A DNA stretch of 48,167 nt from Alphaproteobacteria bacterium. Its GTDB lineage: Bacteria > Pseudomonadota > Alphaproteobacteria > Rs-D84. The notes under the pieces were generated by a model that did no database searches, had not been told where the DNA came from, and was given only the letters and a program-made list of their open reading frames with translations. Where the stretch lies: contig WRCC01000003.1 of the NCBI GenBank assembly GCA_009784235.1, positions 136,984 to 185,150 of the forward strand, read 5' to 3'. A program made the translations under genes and the position numbers. Shown in pieces: positions 1 to 7,671 of this stretch. The first letter of the stretch is position 1; every line of letters begins with the position of its first letter.

Positions 1-5
1 CCGTA

Positions 6-1982
6 ATGGCATCCGCAACAAAATCTTATTCGGCAAGTGATATCCAGGTCCTGGAAGGCCTGGAACCCGTTCGTCTGCGCCCCGGAATGTATATCGGTGG
101 CACGGATGAAAAAGCTTGGCATCATTTGCCTGTTGAAATTCTGGACAATGCGATTGATGAATCCGTCGCTGGATTCGCACGCAAAATTACCGTGACATTA
201 ATCGATGCGAAAACCATTGAAATATCGGACGACGGTCGTGGTATCCCGGTCGATAAACATCCAAAGTTTCCAGACAAATCCGCATTGGAAATTATATTCT
301 CGTCCTTGCATTCTGGCGGTAAATTCGACAATTCCGTATATAAAACATCCGGCGGTCTGCACGGTGTTGGCGCGGCTGTGGTAAATGCGCTTTCATCGCA
401 AACAACCGTAACATCAATGCGCGACGGATATGAATGGACAATCGAATTTTCACGCGGCCAAACAGTCGGTACTTTGACGCGCGGCGCAGCGACAAAATCA
501 ACCGGCACGCGCGTGCGATTTACTTTGGACGATGCAATATTCGGCGCGGCCGCGGCATTTCGTCCAGTAAAAATTTACCGTCTGGCCCGTGCCAAGGCTT
601 TCCTGTCCCGCGGCGTAAAAATCGAATGGAAATGTGCGCCCGATTTAATTACCGAAGATATGGGTCTGCCCGCCGCCGCAACATTCTTTTATCCAAATGG
701 TGTGGCTGATTTCTTGTCCGAACGCACGGATTCAAAGCCACGCATATTACCAAAATTGTTCAGCGGTACCGTAGATTTCCCGGATGATTCTGGCCGCGTT
801 GAATGGGCGCTGACCATTCTGACCGACGAAAACGGCGCCGCATCAGACGATGGATTTTTAAATTCTTATTGTAATACAATTGCAACAATTGATGGCGGAA
901 CGCACGAAACCGGATTCCGCACTGCGATTACAAGGGGATTAAAAAATTACGGCGAAAAAATAAATAACAAGGCCGCGGCACAAATCGTGGCCGAAGATAT
1001 GTTTGATTCTGCCGCGGCAATTGTGTCCGTATTTTATAAGTCGCCGCAATTTTTGGGCCAAACCAAAGAAAAATTATCAAACCCAGAAATCGCAAGATAT
1101 GTTGAACGCGCGCTGTCCGACCCGTGGGAAATGTTTTTGGCATCCGATCCAAAGACTGCGACTGCCCTGCTTGAATTCGTAAACAACCTGGCCGCGGCGC
1201 GTATTAAAACCAAACAAGTCAAAGACATCGCACGCAAGACGCCGACCAAACGCGCGCGCATGCCCGCAAAATTGGCCGATTGCGCAAAACACGGTGTTGC
1301 CGGAACTGAATTGTTTATTGTCGAAGGCGAATCTGCCGGCGGCACCGCGAAACAAGCACGCGACCGCGCGACCCAGGCGATAATGCCGCTGCGTGGTAAA
1401 GTCTTGAATGTGATTTCGAATTCATCCGAAAAATTAGCTGATAATAAAGAAATGAATGAACTGGTCGATGTGATTGGCGCGGGTACCGCAAAAAATTGGG
1501 ATGAATCAAAACTGCGCTATGAAAAAATAATAATCATGACCGACGCAGACGTTGACGGTTCGCATATCGCATCGCTGTTGATGGCCAACCTGTACAACAT
1601 GATGCCGGGCCTGATTCACGGCGGACATTTATATCTGGCGTGCCCGCCGCTGTACCGGGCGACTGTTGGCATCGAATCGCTTTATGTATCGTCTGACGAA
1701 GAATTGGCTGAATTAAAGACCGGCAAATTTAAAAATAAAAAGGTCGAAATTTCGCGGTTCAAGGGCCTGGGCGAAATGATGCCCGCGCAATTGAAAGAAA
1801 CAACGATGAATCCAAAAACGCGTCGATTGGTTCGCGTTGAATTGCCGCCGCGTACCGAAGAAGGCGCCGAAGATGCCGAAAAAACAAAACAATTGGTAAA
1901 TGAATTAATGGGGAAAAAGCCAGAATTCAGATTTAGATTTATTACCGAACATGCAAAATTTGTGAAAGATATATTTGTATAA
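6..1982 (+). CDS. parE: DNA topoisomerase IV subunit B (ParE)
   Basis: 658-residue ATPase subunit of topoisomerase IV, which decatenates replicated chromosomes together with ParC. The GHKL ATPase site is visible: E44 and N48 in VEILDNAIDE, DDGRGIPV near residue 75, and the glycine-rich lid SGGLHGVG near 116. The TOPRIM domain carries ELFIVEGESAGG and the metal-binding DADVDGSH. The C-terminal RFKGLGEM motif is present. The signature GGTDEKAWHHLPVEI and the short C-terminus without a GyrB-type insertion favour ParE over GyrB. The ATG lies only 5 bases from the window edge, so its ribosome-binding site cannot be seen and an upstream start cannot be excluded. The stop abuts the stop of the convergent orphan. 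Confidence 0.93.
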   Translation: MASATKSYSASDIQVLEGLEPVRLRPGMYIGGTDEKAWHHLPVEILDNAIDESVAGFARKITVTLIDAKTIEISDDGRGIPVDKHPKFPDKSALEIIFSSLHSGGKFDNSVYKTSGGLHGVGAAVVNALSSQTTVTSMRDGYEWTIEFSRGQTVGTLTRGAATKSTGTRVRFTLDDAIFGAAAAFRPVKIYRLARAKAFLSRGVKIEWKCAPDLITEDMGLPAAATFFYPNGVADFLSERTDSKPRILPKLFSGTVDFPDDSGRVEWALTILTDENGAASDDGFLNSYCNTIATIDGGTHETGFRTAITRGLKNYGEKINNKAAAQIVAEDMFDSAAAIVSVFYKSPQFLGQTKEKLSNPEIARYVERALSDPWEMFLASDPKTATALLEFVNNLAAARIKTKQVKDIARKTPTKRARMPAKLADCAKHGVAGTELFIVEGESAGGTAKQARDRATQAIMPLRGKVLNVISNSSEKLADNKEMNELVDVIGAGTAKNWDESKLRYEKIIIMTDADVDGSHIASLLMANLYNMMPGLIHGGHLYLACPPLYRATVGIESLYVSSDEELAELKTGKFKNKKVEISRFKGLGEMMPAQLKETTMNPKTRRLVRVELPPRTEEGAEDAEKTKQLVNELMGKKPEFRFRFITEHAKFVKDIFV

Positions 1983-2354
1983 TCAACGTCCCTGATGCAT
2001 TGTTTCCAATGCTTTGTGTGCGACGGGACTGTTTCCTTGATATATCACATTTGGCAATAATTTTATTTCAAATTTCCAATCAACCAATCGATACATCAAC
2101 AGCATCAAACGTATAACTTCGGTCGGTGTTGATCGTGCATAACATTTAATCCAATTCGCATGCTTGAACGATACACAAGTATCAGAATAGGATAATCTGT
2201 ATCCCTTTAACCCCACTTGGTCCAATAATACAGCAGCAGGCCGACCATTTTTTGGACTTTTGAAAACGTGTCGGATGATTGCATGGGCCAACGCATATTC
2301 GCCTGTCGCCTTGTTAAAATCATCTGTTATTATTGTCGCTTCGTGGTCTATCAT
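1983..2354 (-). CDS. hypothetical protein, 123 aa
   Basis: No family recognised. The product is a soluble protein with no signal peptide or membrane segment; it is basic, with several Cys and Trp (SFKHANWIKCYARS in the middle). I chose ATG at 2354 because the open frame only extends three codons further, to a TTG. No good Shine-Dalgarno precedes either start. The stop codon directly abuts the parE stop, so the two genes converge without a spacer. It is real-looking because it fills the gap exactly and no competing frame is better, but a degraded gene is possible. Confidence 0.55.
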   Translation of the reverse strand: MIDHEATIITDDFNKATGEYALAHAIIRHVFKSPKNGRPAAVLLDQVGLKGYRLSYSDTCVSFKHANWIKCYARSTPTEVIRLMLLMYRLVDWKFEIKLLPNVIYQGNSPVAHKALETMHQGR

Positions 2355-2393
2355 AATATACAATTATATTGATTTATATATGGAGTGCGCAAC

Positions 2394-2418
2394 AAAAAAT
2401 GCGGACAAATACCCGCAT
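2394..2418 (-). terminator. Rho-independent terminator of the small lipoprotein gene
   Basis: Read on the minus strand, the stem ATGCGG/CCGCAT (arms at 2413-2418 and 2399-2404, 8-base loop) is followed by TTTTTTGTT. It lies 19 bases beyond the stop of the lipoprotein gene at 2437. Confidence 0.75.
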
Positions 2419-2436
2419 GTTTTGTTTTGTATTTTA

Positions 2437-2832
2437 TTATTCAATAATAATTTCAATTCCATGCGCGCTGTGAAAACGATTCGTATTTGCGATAACCGGG
2501 TTCATGCAAGAACCACATCCGCATGAATTGCACGCAGACATCGGCGCTGGCCGAACGTTACGCACAACTGGAACTGGCTGTGGCATTGGGACCGGGCGCG
2601 CGACTGGCGCAGCGGCCGCCATATCATTTGCCAAAACATCACGGCAAAGCGCTTCTTTATAAACAACTTTTTTATCTTCGGCAAATTTCTTTTGCGCGAA
2701 ATCACCACCTTGGGAAAATCTGTAAATGCAGTTATCGTTATCTTGGGTATAGCGAACTTTGCCGTTGTAATACTCTTTTGTACATCCGGTAACAGCAATC
2801 GCTGCAACAACCATCATTAAAATCTTTTTCAT
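2437..2832 (-). CDS. small lipoprotein, unknown function
   Basis: 131 residues. The type II signal peptide MKKILMMVVAAIAVTGC has lipobox VTGC at 14-17, so the mature protein starts at C17 and is probably anchored in the outer membrane. The middle (about 70-100) is rich in Pro, Val and Ala, and a cysteine cluster CNSCGCGSC sits near residues 101-109; similar Cys-rich, Pro-rich patches occur in the 450-aa outer-membrane protein at 36030-37382. A good ribosome-binding site AAAGGA precedes the ATG, and a terminator follows the gene, so it is a single-gene unit. No function can be assigned. Confidence 0.7.
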   Translation of the reverse strand: MKKILMMVVAAIAVTGCTKEYYNGKVRYTQDNDNCIYRFSQGGDFAQKKFAEDKKVVYKEALCRDVLANDMAAAAPVARPVPMPQPVPVVRNVRPAPMSACNSCGCGSCMNPVIANTNRFHSAHGIEIIIE

Positions 2833-2881
2833 CTTATTTCCTTTTTATTATTACCCGCCCGATTCGCTCTTCTCTTTTTTG

Positions 2882-2910
2882 TATTTTCGCACATACATCA
2901 AAATTGTCAA
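2882..2910 (-). promoter_or_regulatory. possible promoter of the lipoprotein gene
   Basis: On the minus strand there is a perfect -35 TTGACA (2905-2910). A weak -10 AAAATA (2882-2887) follows after 17 bases. The -10 is poor, so this is a tentative call. Confidence 0.35.
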
Positions 2911-2983
2911 GCCTGAATTAATACCACCTGCCACACATGCTATTTCCCAATTTTTCTGATATAATTGAGTAAAAGGAATAATA

Positions 2984-3937
2984 ATGCATTATACAGAACT
3001 TGGATTGTCTAATACCCACAAAATGCTGCGCGATGCGCTGCGCCATGGCTATGCCGTGCCGGGATATAATTTCAATAATCTGGAACAATTACAGGCGATT
3101 ATATCGGCGTGCGCAGAAACCAAATCACCAGTAATTCTGCAAGTTTCCGCCGGTGCACGAAAATATATGGGCGCAACACTGTTGACTGCGCTGGCCCGCG
3201 GCGCAACCGATTATGCACGCGAACTGGGCATGACTGCGCCGATTGCCCTGCATTTGGACCATGGTGCAACATTTGAAGTCTGCCGCGATTGTATAGATAT
3301 GGGATTTTCCAGCGTTATGATTGACGCATCCGATAAACCGTTTGATGAAAATGTCACGCTGTCACGCCGCGTCGCAGAATATGCGCATAAATATGACGTA
3401 TCGGTCGAAGCAGAACTGGGCGCACTGTACGGCATCGAAGATGATAAAATTTCCACTGAAACACATTACACAAATCCGACCGACGTGGTTCGATTTGTTC
3501 GCGAAACCGGTGTGGATTCTTTGGCCGTTTCAATTGGAACATCACATGGTGCATATAAACTAAAAAATCCAGCTGATACGCTGCGCTTTGATATCCTGGA
3601 ACAAATCGCGGCCGCCTTGTCCGATTTTCCACTGGTCCTGCATGGCGCGTCAAGCGTGCCACAAAATCTGATCGATGAAATCAATAAATACGGCGGAAAA
3701 ATTTCCGGGGCCCACGGAATTCCCGAAAGCCAACTGGTCCGCGCCCGCAAAATGAATATCTGTAAAATCAATGTGGATTCGGACGCGCGATTGGCATTTA
3801 CTGCTGGCGTTCGAAAAATATTGACCGAACAATCGGATGTTTTCGACCCGCGCACTTATTTATCCGCCGCCCGCGATTTAATGAAAGAATTATACAAAGA
3901 TAAAAATATTAATGTTATGGGAAGCAACAAAATTTAG
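2984..3937 (+). CDS. fba: class II fructose-bisphosphate aldolase family
   Basis: 317 residues, the usual size for the zinc-dependent aldolases that cleave fructose 1,6-bisphosphate into two triose phosphates in glycolysis. Visible family residues are the catalytic Asp and zinc His in HLDHG (D92, H93), H188 in GTSHGAYK, H220 in LHGASSVP, and NVDSD near 263-267 for phosphate and substrate binding. GatY/KbaY tagatose-bisphosphate aldolases share all of these, so substrate is inferred. The ATG has a clear AAAGGA site 7 bases upstream. A TATAAT at 2960-2965 is a plausible -10 with a weak -35. The gene stands alone between a divergent lipoprotein gene and the convergent nrnA-like gene. Confidence 0.88.
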   Translation: MHYTELGLSNTHKMLRDALRHGYAVPGYNFNNLEQLQAIISACAETKSPVILQVSAGARKYMGATLLTALARGATDYARELGMTAPIALHLDHGATFEVCRDCIDMGFSSVMIDASDKPFDENVTLSRRVAEYAHKYDVSVEAELGALYGIEDDKISTETHYTNPTDVVRFVRETGVDSLAVSIGTSHGAYKLKNPADTLRFDILEQIAAALSDFPLVLHGASSVPQNLIDEINKYGGKISGAHGIPESQLVRARKMNICKINVDSDARLAFTAGVRKILTEQSDVFDPRTYLSAARDLMKELYKDKNINVMGSNKI

Positions 3938-4074
3938 AATTTATGACTTGTCCGCCGTAGCCTTGGCGAAGGTGGATTGCTGATTTATGATTCAAGTTAT
4001 CCAATATATTGGACACATTAACTTTCCACTATTCACTTTTACACTTTACACTGAAATGTGGCCTTACCGCATTT
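3938..4074. repeat. composite repeat patch between fba and the nrnA-like gene
   Basis: No gene is visible here. The gap is built of repeat fragments. 3951-3975 is a small imperfect hairpin, TCCGCC through GGTGGA, with CCTT/AAGG inside. ATTTATGA heptamer-like units lie on both sides of it (near 3939 and 3983). 3998-4015 is a palindrome. A degenerate 7-base-period run CACTATT, CACTTTT, ACACTTT spans about 4026-4052. The hairpin may also end fba transcription, although no T-run follows it. Confidence 0.6.
3998..4015. repeat. 18-bp palindrome, copy 1 of 3
   Basis: TATCCAATATATTGGACA matches the consensus palindrome TGTCCAATATATTGGACA at 17 of 18 positions. Related copies lie at 38133-38150 and 47500-47516. 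Confidence 0.6.
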
Positions 4075-5028
4075 TTACATTCCCTTGAATGCTTCGACCA
4101 CAATCTTTTTCGCATCCAGCAACGGAACATTCAAACGCCCGCCCGCCGCCAAGTCATGTCCGCCGCCGCCCAGCTTTTCTGCAATTGGACGTATTGGAAT
4201 CCGACGCGAACGAAATGACAGTCCGATTTCATTTTCGTGCGCTTCTTTCAGTATCGCAACAAATTCGACACCCCTAATACGACGCAGGTACCACAATATT
4301 TCCGTCTCGCCAGAATCTAGTTTTTTATAATATTTATTCGGCACGACTGCCACAGCCAATCGACCGCCATAGAAAAATTCTGCCGACACCAGTATATTCG
4401 CCTGGGCCAAAATATCATTTTTCGTTGCAACAGACCATCCTTCGGCGATATCGCGAAGACTTGCGCCCATGTCCGACAAATCCGCAGCGATGCGCAAAAC
4501 ATGACCGTCGTCGGTTAAAGAAAACTTTTGGGTATCCGTATATATCCCTGTGGCCAAATTTTTCGCAGCAGCCACGCCAATTTTCCAATTTGCCGCGGTC
4601 GCCAATTCCGCAATAATTTCGCAAGTCGCAGCCGCCGACACATCAACGATTGCAAGGTTTACATCCACATCGCCGGTCTTGTGATGATCTATTTTTATCG
4701 TATCGCCTGCGGAATCAAAGAACTTTTTCGGAATATCGCCCATCTGCACGGCCGAAGCCAAGTCAACAATAATAACCAAATCAAACTTATCGGAACGTAT
4801 TTTTTCGGCAAATATAAAATCGCTACGTCCCGGCATAAAGTCATAGTAAATTGGCGAATTTCCATCATAAGTTATAACCGCATCTTTTTCAAAATTATCG
4901 CGAATAATATCGCGAATGGCCAGTGCGGCACCCAAAGAATCTCCATCCGGATTTTTATGCCCGAATATAAGTATCGTTTCTGCGGCACGGATTTTCTGTG
5001 CAAATTCTCGTGCTTGCTTTTCAAACAT
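4075..5028 (-). CDS. DHH/DHHA1 family phosphoesterase (NrnA-like)
   Basis: 317 residues. The N-terminal DHH domain carries GHKNPDGDSLG (motif I), a VDLAS motif, and DHHK (motif III) for metal binding. The C-terminal DHHA1 domain ends with GGGGHDLAAGG. Family members are bifunctional oligoribonucleases and 3'-phosphoadenosine 5'-phosphate phosphatases (nanoRNase). I chose the ATG at 5028 rather than the longer frame because AAAGGA lies 7 bases upstream of it. The start overlaps the last 8 bases of ruvX, which suggests translational coupling. The specific substrate is inferred from the family only. Confidence 0.83.
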   Translation of the reverse strand: MFEKQAREFAQKIRAAETILIFGHKNPDGDSLGAALAIRDIIRDNFEKDAVITYDGNSPIYYDFMPGRSDFIFAEKIRSDKFDLVIIVDLASAVQMGDIPKKFFDSAGDTIKIDHHKTGDVDVNLAIVDVSAAATCEIIAELATAANWKIGVAAAKNLATGIYTDTQKFSLTDDGHVLRIAADLSDMGASLRDIAEGWSVATKNDILAQANILVSAEFFYGGRLAVAVVPNKYYKKLDSGETEILWYLRRIRGVEFVAILKEAHENEIGLSFRSRRIPIRPIAEKLGGGGHDLAAGGRLNVPLLDAKKIVVEAFKGM

Positions 5029-5458
5029 ATTGTGTCCTTTGTATCGCGGAAATCGCATCTTCCAAGATTACAGCCGCAGCGGCGGCATCTAATTTTCTAT
5101 TTCCAACTATTTCCGATGCTGCTGCACTGCTCAATCTTTCATCAACAAGTGTAATTGGGATGTCAACCGCCGCCGCCAATTTTTCAGCAAACCCTCGCAC
5201 GCTGCGCGTTGTATCTGAATCAGTCCCGTCCGCATGCATCGGCAACCCGATAATAATCCCGACAATTTTTTCGGACCGAACAATTTCTTGTAGGGGAGTA
5301 AAATGTTCCGCCCCAGCCAATATTTCCCGCGGGAATACAAATTCGCGTGATTCATCGCTGACCGCCGTACCTGTTCGCCGCACGCCCCAATCAATGCCCA
5401 ACAACCGCCCGGTGGGCGGTAATGCGGCTACAAAGTCCTTGAAACTTACAAAAATCAT
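5021..5458 (-). CDS. ruvX: RuvX/YqgF family pre-16S rRNA nuclease
   Basis: 145 residues with an RNase H-like fold: LLGIDWGVRRTGTAVSD at the N-terminus (first acidic residue), IIGLPMHADGT in the middle, DERLSS, and KLDAAAAAVILEDA with the last acidic residue. YqgF proteins process the 5' end of 16S rRNA; the name RuvX reflects similarity to Holliday-junction resolvases. It is the first gene of a two-gene unit with the nrnA-like gene and is divergent from gatC across 48 bases. Confidence 0.86.
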   Translation of the reverse strand: MIFVSFKDFVAALPPTGRLLGIDWGVRRTGTAVSDESREFVFPREILAGAEHFTPLQEIVRSEKIVGIIIGLPMHADGTDSDTTRSVRGFAEKLAAAVDIPITLVDERLSSAAASEIVGNRKLDAAAAAVILEDAISAIQRTQYV

Positions 5459-5506
5459 AGTATTATTATACGGTAATTTTATGAAATAGCAAATACGGAC
5501 AAAATA

Positions 5507-5800
5507 ATGTCATTCACAAAACAGCAACTTCAAAAATTCGCGCATATGGTACGCATCGAAATTTCGGACGACGAACTGGCCGCAATGAATATCGGCATGG
5601 TTTTCGATTGGATGGCACAGATGAAACAATTCGACACCGCCAACATTGAGCCCATGTTCACGCCCGCCGCCGGCAACGCGCCGCTGCGCGAAGATATTGT
5701 GACCGTCCCGAACATCCGCGAATCCGTGCTGGCCAACGCGCCGGATAAAACCGGCGTAGCCCGCGGGTACTTCGCCGTACCGAAAGTAATGGACGAGTGA
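5507..5800 (+). CDS. gatC: Asp/Glu-tRNA(Asn/Gln) amidotransferase subunit C
   Basis: 97 residues, normal length. GatC wraps between GatA and GatB and stabilises the complex that converts Glu-tRNA(Gln), and often Asp-tRNA(Asn), to the amidated form. The family pattern is seen: an N-terminal helix with FAHMVRIEISDDEL, then NIEPMFTP, LREDIV and the FAVPKVM C-terminal tail. It is the first gene of the gat operon, and an orphan gene separates it from gatA. Confidence 0.92.
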   Translation: MSFTKQQLQKFAHMVRIEISDDELAAMNIGMVFDWMAQMKQFDTANIEPMFTPAAGNAPLREDIVTVPNIRESVLANAPDKTGVARGYFAVPKVMDE

Positions 5801-5827
5801 GAGAGAGTAACAAAAAAGACAATAATT

Positions 5828-6223
5828 ATGACACAAGATAAAACAGTAGACATTTATTTCGGCACTTTAAAAACAAAGAACACTGAACTGGGCACTATTT
5901 CTGTGACGGATGCTGAAAATTTTTCGGTGGCGGTATCTAGAGTTCCATCGGGGTCTTGCATTACGCAGTTCCGTTTTAACAAAGAACATATACAAACACA
6001 TGATTATCCCCCCGATTTAACAGAAATTACTTTTACGCCGTTATTCTGGCGCAAAGCAAAACATCCATGTTGCCAATCAAAGGAATTCAAAACTCTTCGT
6101 ATTTTTATATCTCCTGCCCAGATTTGTTATAACAAACTGATTAATGGAAAATGCAAAGATTCACATATGATAGAAACTTTTGGGAAACGCTTTTTCCCAG
6201 AACATTATTCCAAAGAAAAATAA
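5828..6223 (+). CDS. hypothetical protein within the gat operon, 131 aa
   Basis: No family recognised. It is a soluble, basic protein rich in Phe, Thr and Lys, with a Cys pair (HPCC) near residue 78-82 and more Cys near 99 and 108. It has no signal peptide or membrane segment. It starts 27 bases after gatC and stops 10 bases before gatA, so it must be co-transcribed with both. Its codon choice looks more AT-rich than that of gatC and gatA, which may mean recent acquisition. Because it lies between subunits of one enzyme, a role linked to tRNA amidation is conceivable but has no support in the sequence. Confidence 0.6.
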   Translation: MTQDKTVDIYFGTLKTKNTELGTISVTDAENFSVAVSRVPSGSCITQFRFNKEHIQTHDYPPDLTEITFTPLFWRKAKHPCCQSKEFKTLRIFISPAQICYNKLINGKCKDSHMIETFGKRFFPEHYSKEK

Positions 6224-6233
6224 AGAAAATACA

Positions 6234-7670
6234 ATGAATCTGATAAACCTGACCATGACCAAAGCATTACAAAAACTGCGTGCACGGGAAATTACCGCAA
6301 CGGAATTGACGACTGCATACTTGGCACAGATTGATACGCATAATGCGGAATTGAACGCGTATATCACGGTCACGCGCGAACGTGCTTTGACGGATGCCGC
6401 CGAATCCGACCGCCGATATGCGGATGGTACGGCGCGCGAACTGGAAGGAATCCCGATTGGAATGAAAGATAATTTCGCCACACGCGGAATTCGCACGACC
6501 GCCGCATCCAAAATGCTGGAAAATTTTGTGTCGGAATATGAATCAACCGTTTCGCAAAAATTGGCCGATGCCGGATGCGTATTATTGGGCAAATTAAATA
6601 TGGATGAATTCGCGATGTATGGCGATGGCACAACGTCATATTTCGGCGCCGCAAAAAATCCGATTGATAAAACGCGCACGCCCGGCGGGTCATCATCTGG
6701 TTCTGCGGCCGCCGTTGCGGGCGGATTGGCCATGGCCGCAACCGGCACGGATACCGGCGATTCAATCCGCGTACCCGCCGCATTTACCGGAATTGTTGGC
6801 ATGAAGCCAACTTATGGACTGTGTTCCCGATTCGGATGCATCCCTTTCGCATCATCTTTGGACCATGCCGGCCCGATAACAAAAACAGTCGATGATGCGG
6901 CATTGATGTTATCGGTCATGGCCGGACATGACCCACGTGATTCAACATCCGCACCGGCTGCGGATGAAATTGCAAAATCGCTAGCCATGCCTTTGACCGA
7001 CCTGCCCATTGCCGGCCTGCGCATCGGCATCATCCGCGAATTGGATGCGCCGGAAATTTCAACCGACATGCGAAATGTTTTTAATGCGGCAATCGAAAAA
7101 TTAAAATCGGGCGGCGTGGAAATTATTGAAATTTCAATTCCGCACATTATGCATTCACAAACGCTTTATAATATTATTTCACGTGCCGAAGCATCGTCGA
7201 ATCTGTCGCGATATGATGGCATGCGTTACGGACTGCGCGTTGATGGCGCCGATTTGGACGATACTTACAAGAAAACGCGCGCAGCCGGGTTTGGCGACAA
7301 TGTGAAAATGCGACTGCTTTCCGGTGCAATTACATTAACCAAAGATTTTTATGACGATTGCTTTTTGGCCGCCGCGCGTGTTCGCCGAATTTCGGACAAT
7401 GAAATGACCGCCGCGTTTGAAAAATGCGATTTGATAATTACGCCGGCCACAACACGCACCGCGCCCAAATTCGGCACAACCGCGACAGACGCCGAAGACA
7501 AAATCGCCGCCGCAATCGCGATTCCGGCGAATATGTCCGGCCTGCCCGCTTGCGTTGTCCCGGCCGGCGACGCAGACGGCCTGCCGCTGGGCATACAAAT
7601 CATCGGACGCCGGTTTGATGATGTCCGCGTTTTGCAATTGGCGAAAATAATTGAATCGACAGGTGAATAA
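6234..7670 (+). CDS. gatA: Asp/Glu-tRNA(Asn/Gln) amidotransferase subunit A
   Basis: 478 residues, normal for GatA, the glutaminase subunit that releases ammonia for GatB. The amidase triad is present: Lys in GMKDNFATRG, the cis-Ser in GGSSSGSAAAV, and the nucleophile Ser in GTDTGDSIRVPAAF. The residue before that Ser is Asp where the family almost always has Gly (TGGSIR); its backbone helps form the oxyanion hole, so this is odd. I chose the ATG at 6234 because MNLINLTMTKA fits the family start, and the longer frame runs into the upstream orphan. One base separates its stop from the gatB start. Confidence 0.93.
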   Translation: MNLINLTMTKALQKLRAREITATELTTAYLAQIDTHNAELNAYITVTRERALTDAAESDRRYADGTARELEGIPIGMKDNFATRGIRTTAASKMLENFVSEYESTVSQKLADAGCVLLGKLNMDEFAMYGDGTTSYFGAAKNPIDKTRTPGGSSSGSAAAVAGGLAMAATGTDTGDSIRVPAAFTGIVGMKPTYGLCSRFGCIPFASSLDHAGPITKTVDDAALMLSVMAGHDPRDSTSAPAADEIAKSLAMPLTDLPIAGLRIGIIRELDAPEISTDMRNVFNAAIEKLKSGGVEIIEISIPHIMHSQTLYNIISRAEASSNLSRYDGMRYGLRVDGADLDDTYKKTRAAGFGDNVKMRLLSGAITLTKDFYDDCFLAAARVRRISDNEMTAAFEKCDLIITPATTRTAPKFGTTATDAEDKIAAAIAIPANMSGLPACVVPAGDADGLPLGIQIIGRRFDDVRVLQLAKIIESTGE

Positions 7671-7671
7671 T

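Noticed and set aside
4528-5154. 208-codon open frame on the plus strand
   Set aside because: It lies entirely opposite the nrnA-like and ruvX genes, has no family pattern, and is a shadow of their codon use.
6180-6233. Upstream start for gatA
   Set aside because: It overlaps the end of the orphan gene; family N-terminus begins at 6234.
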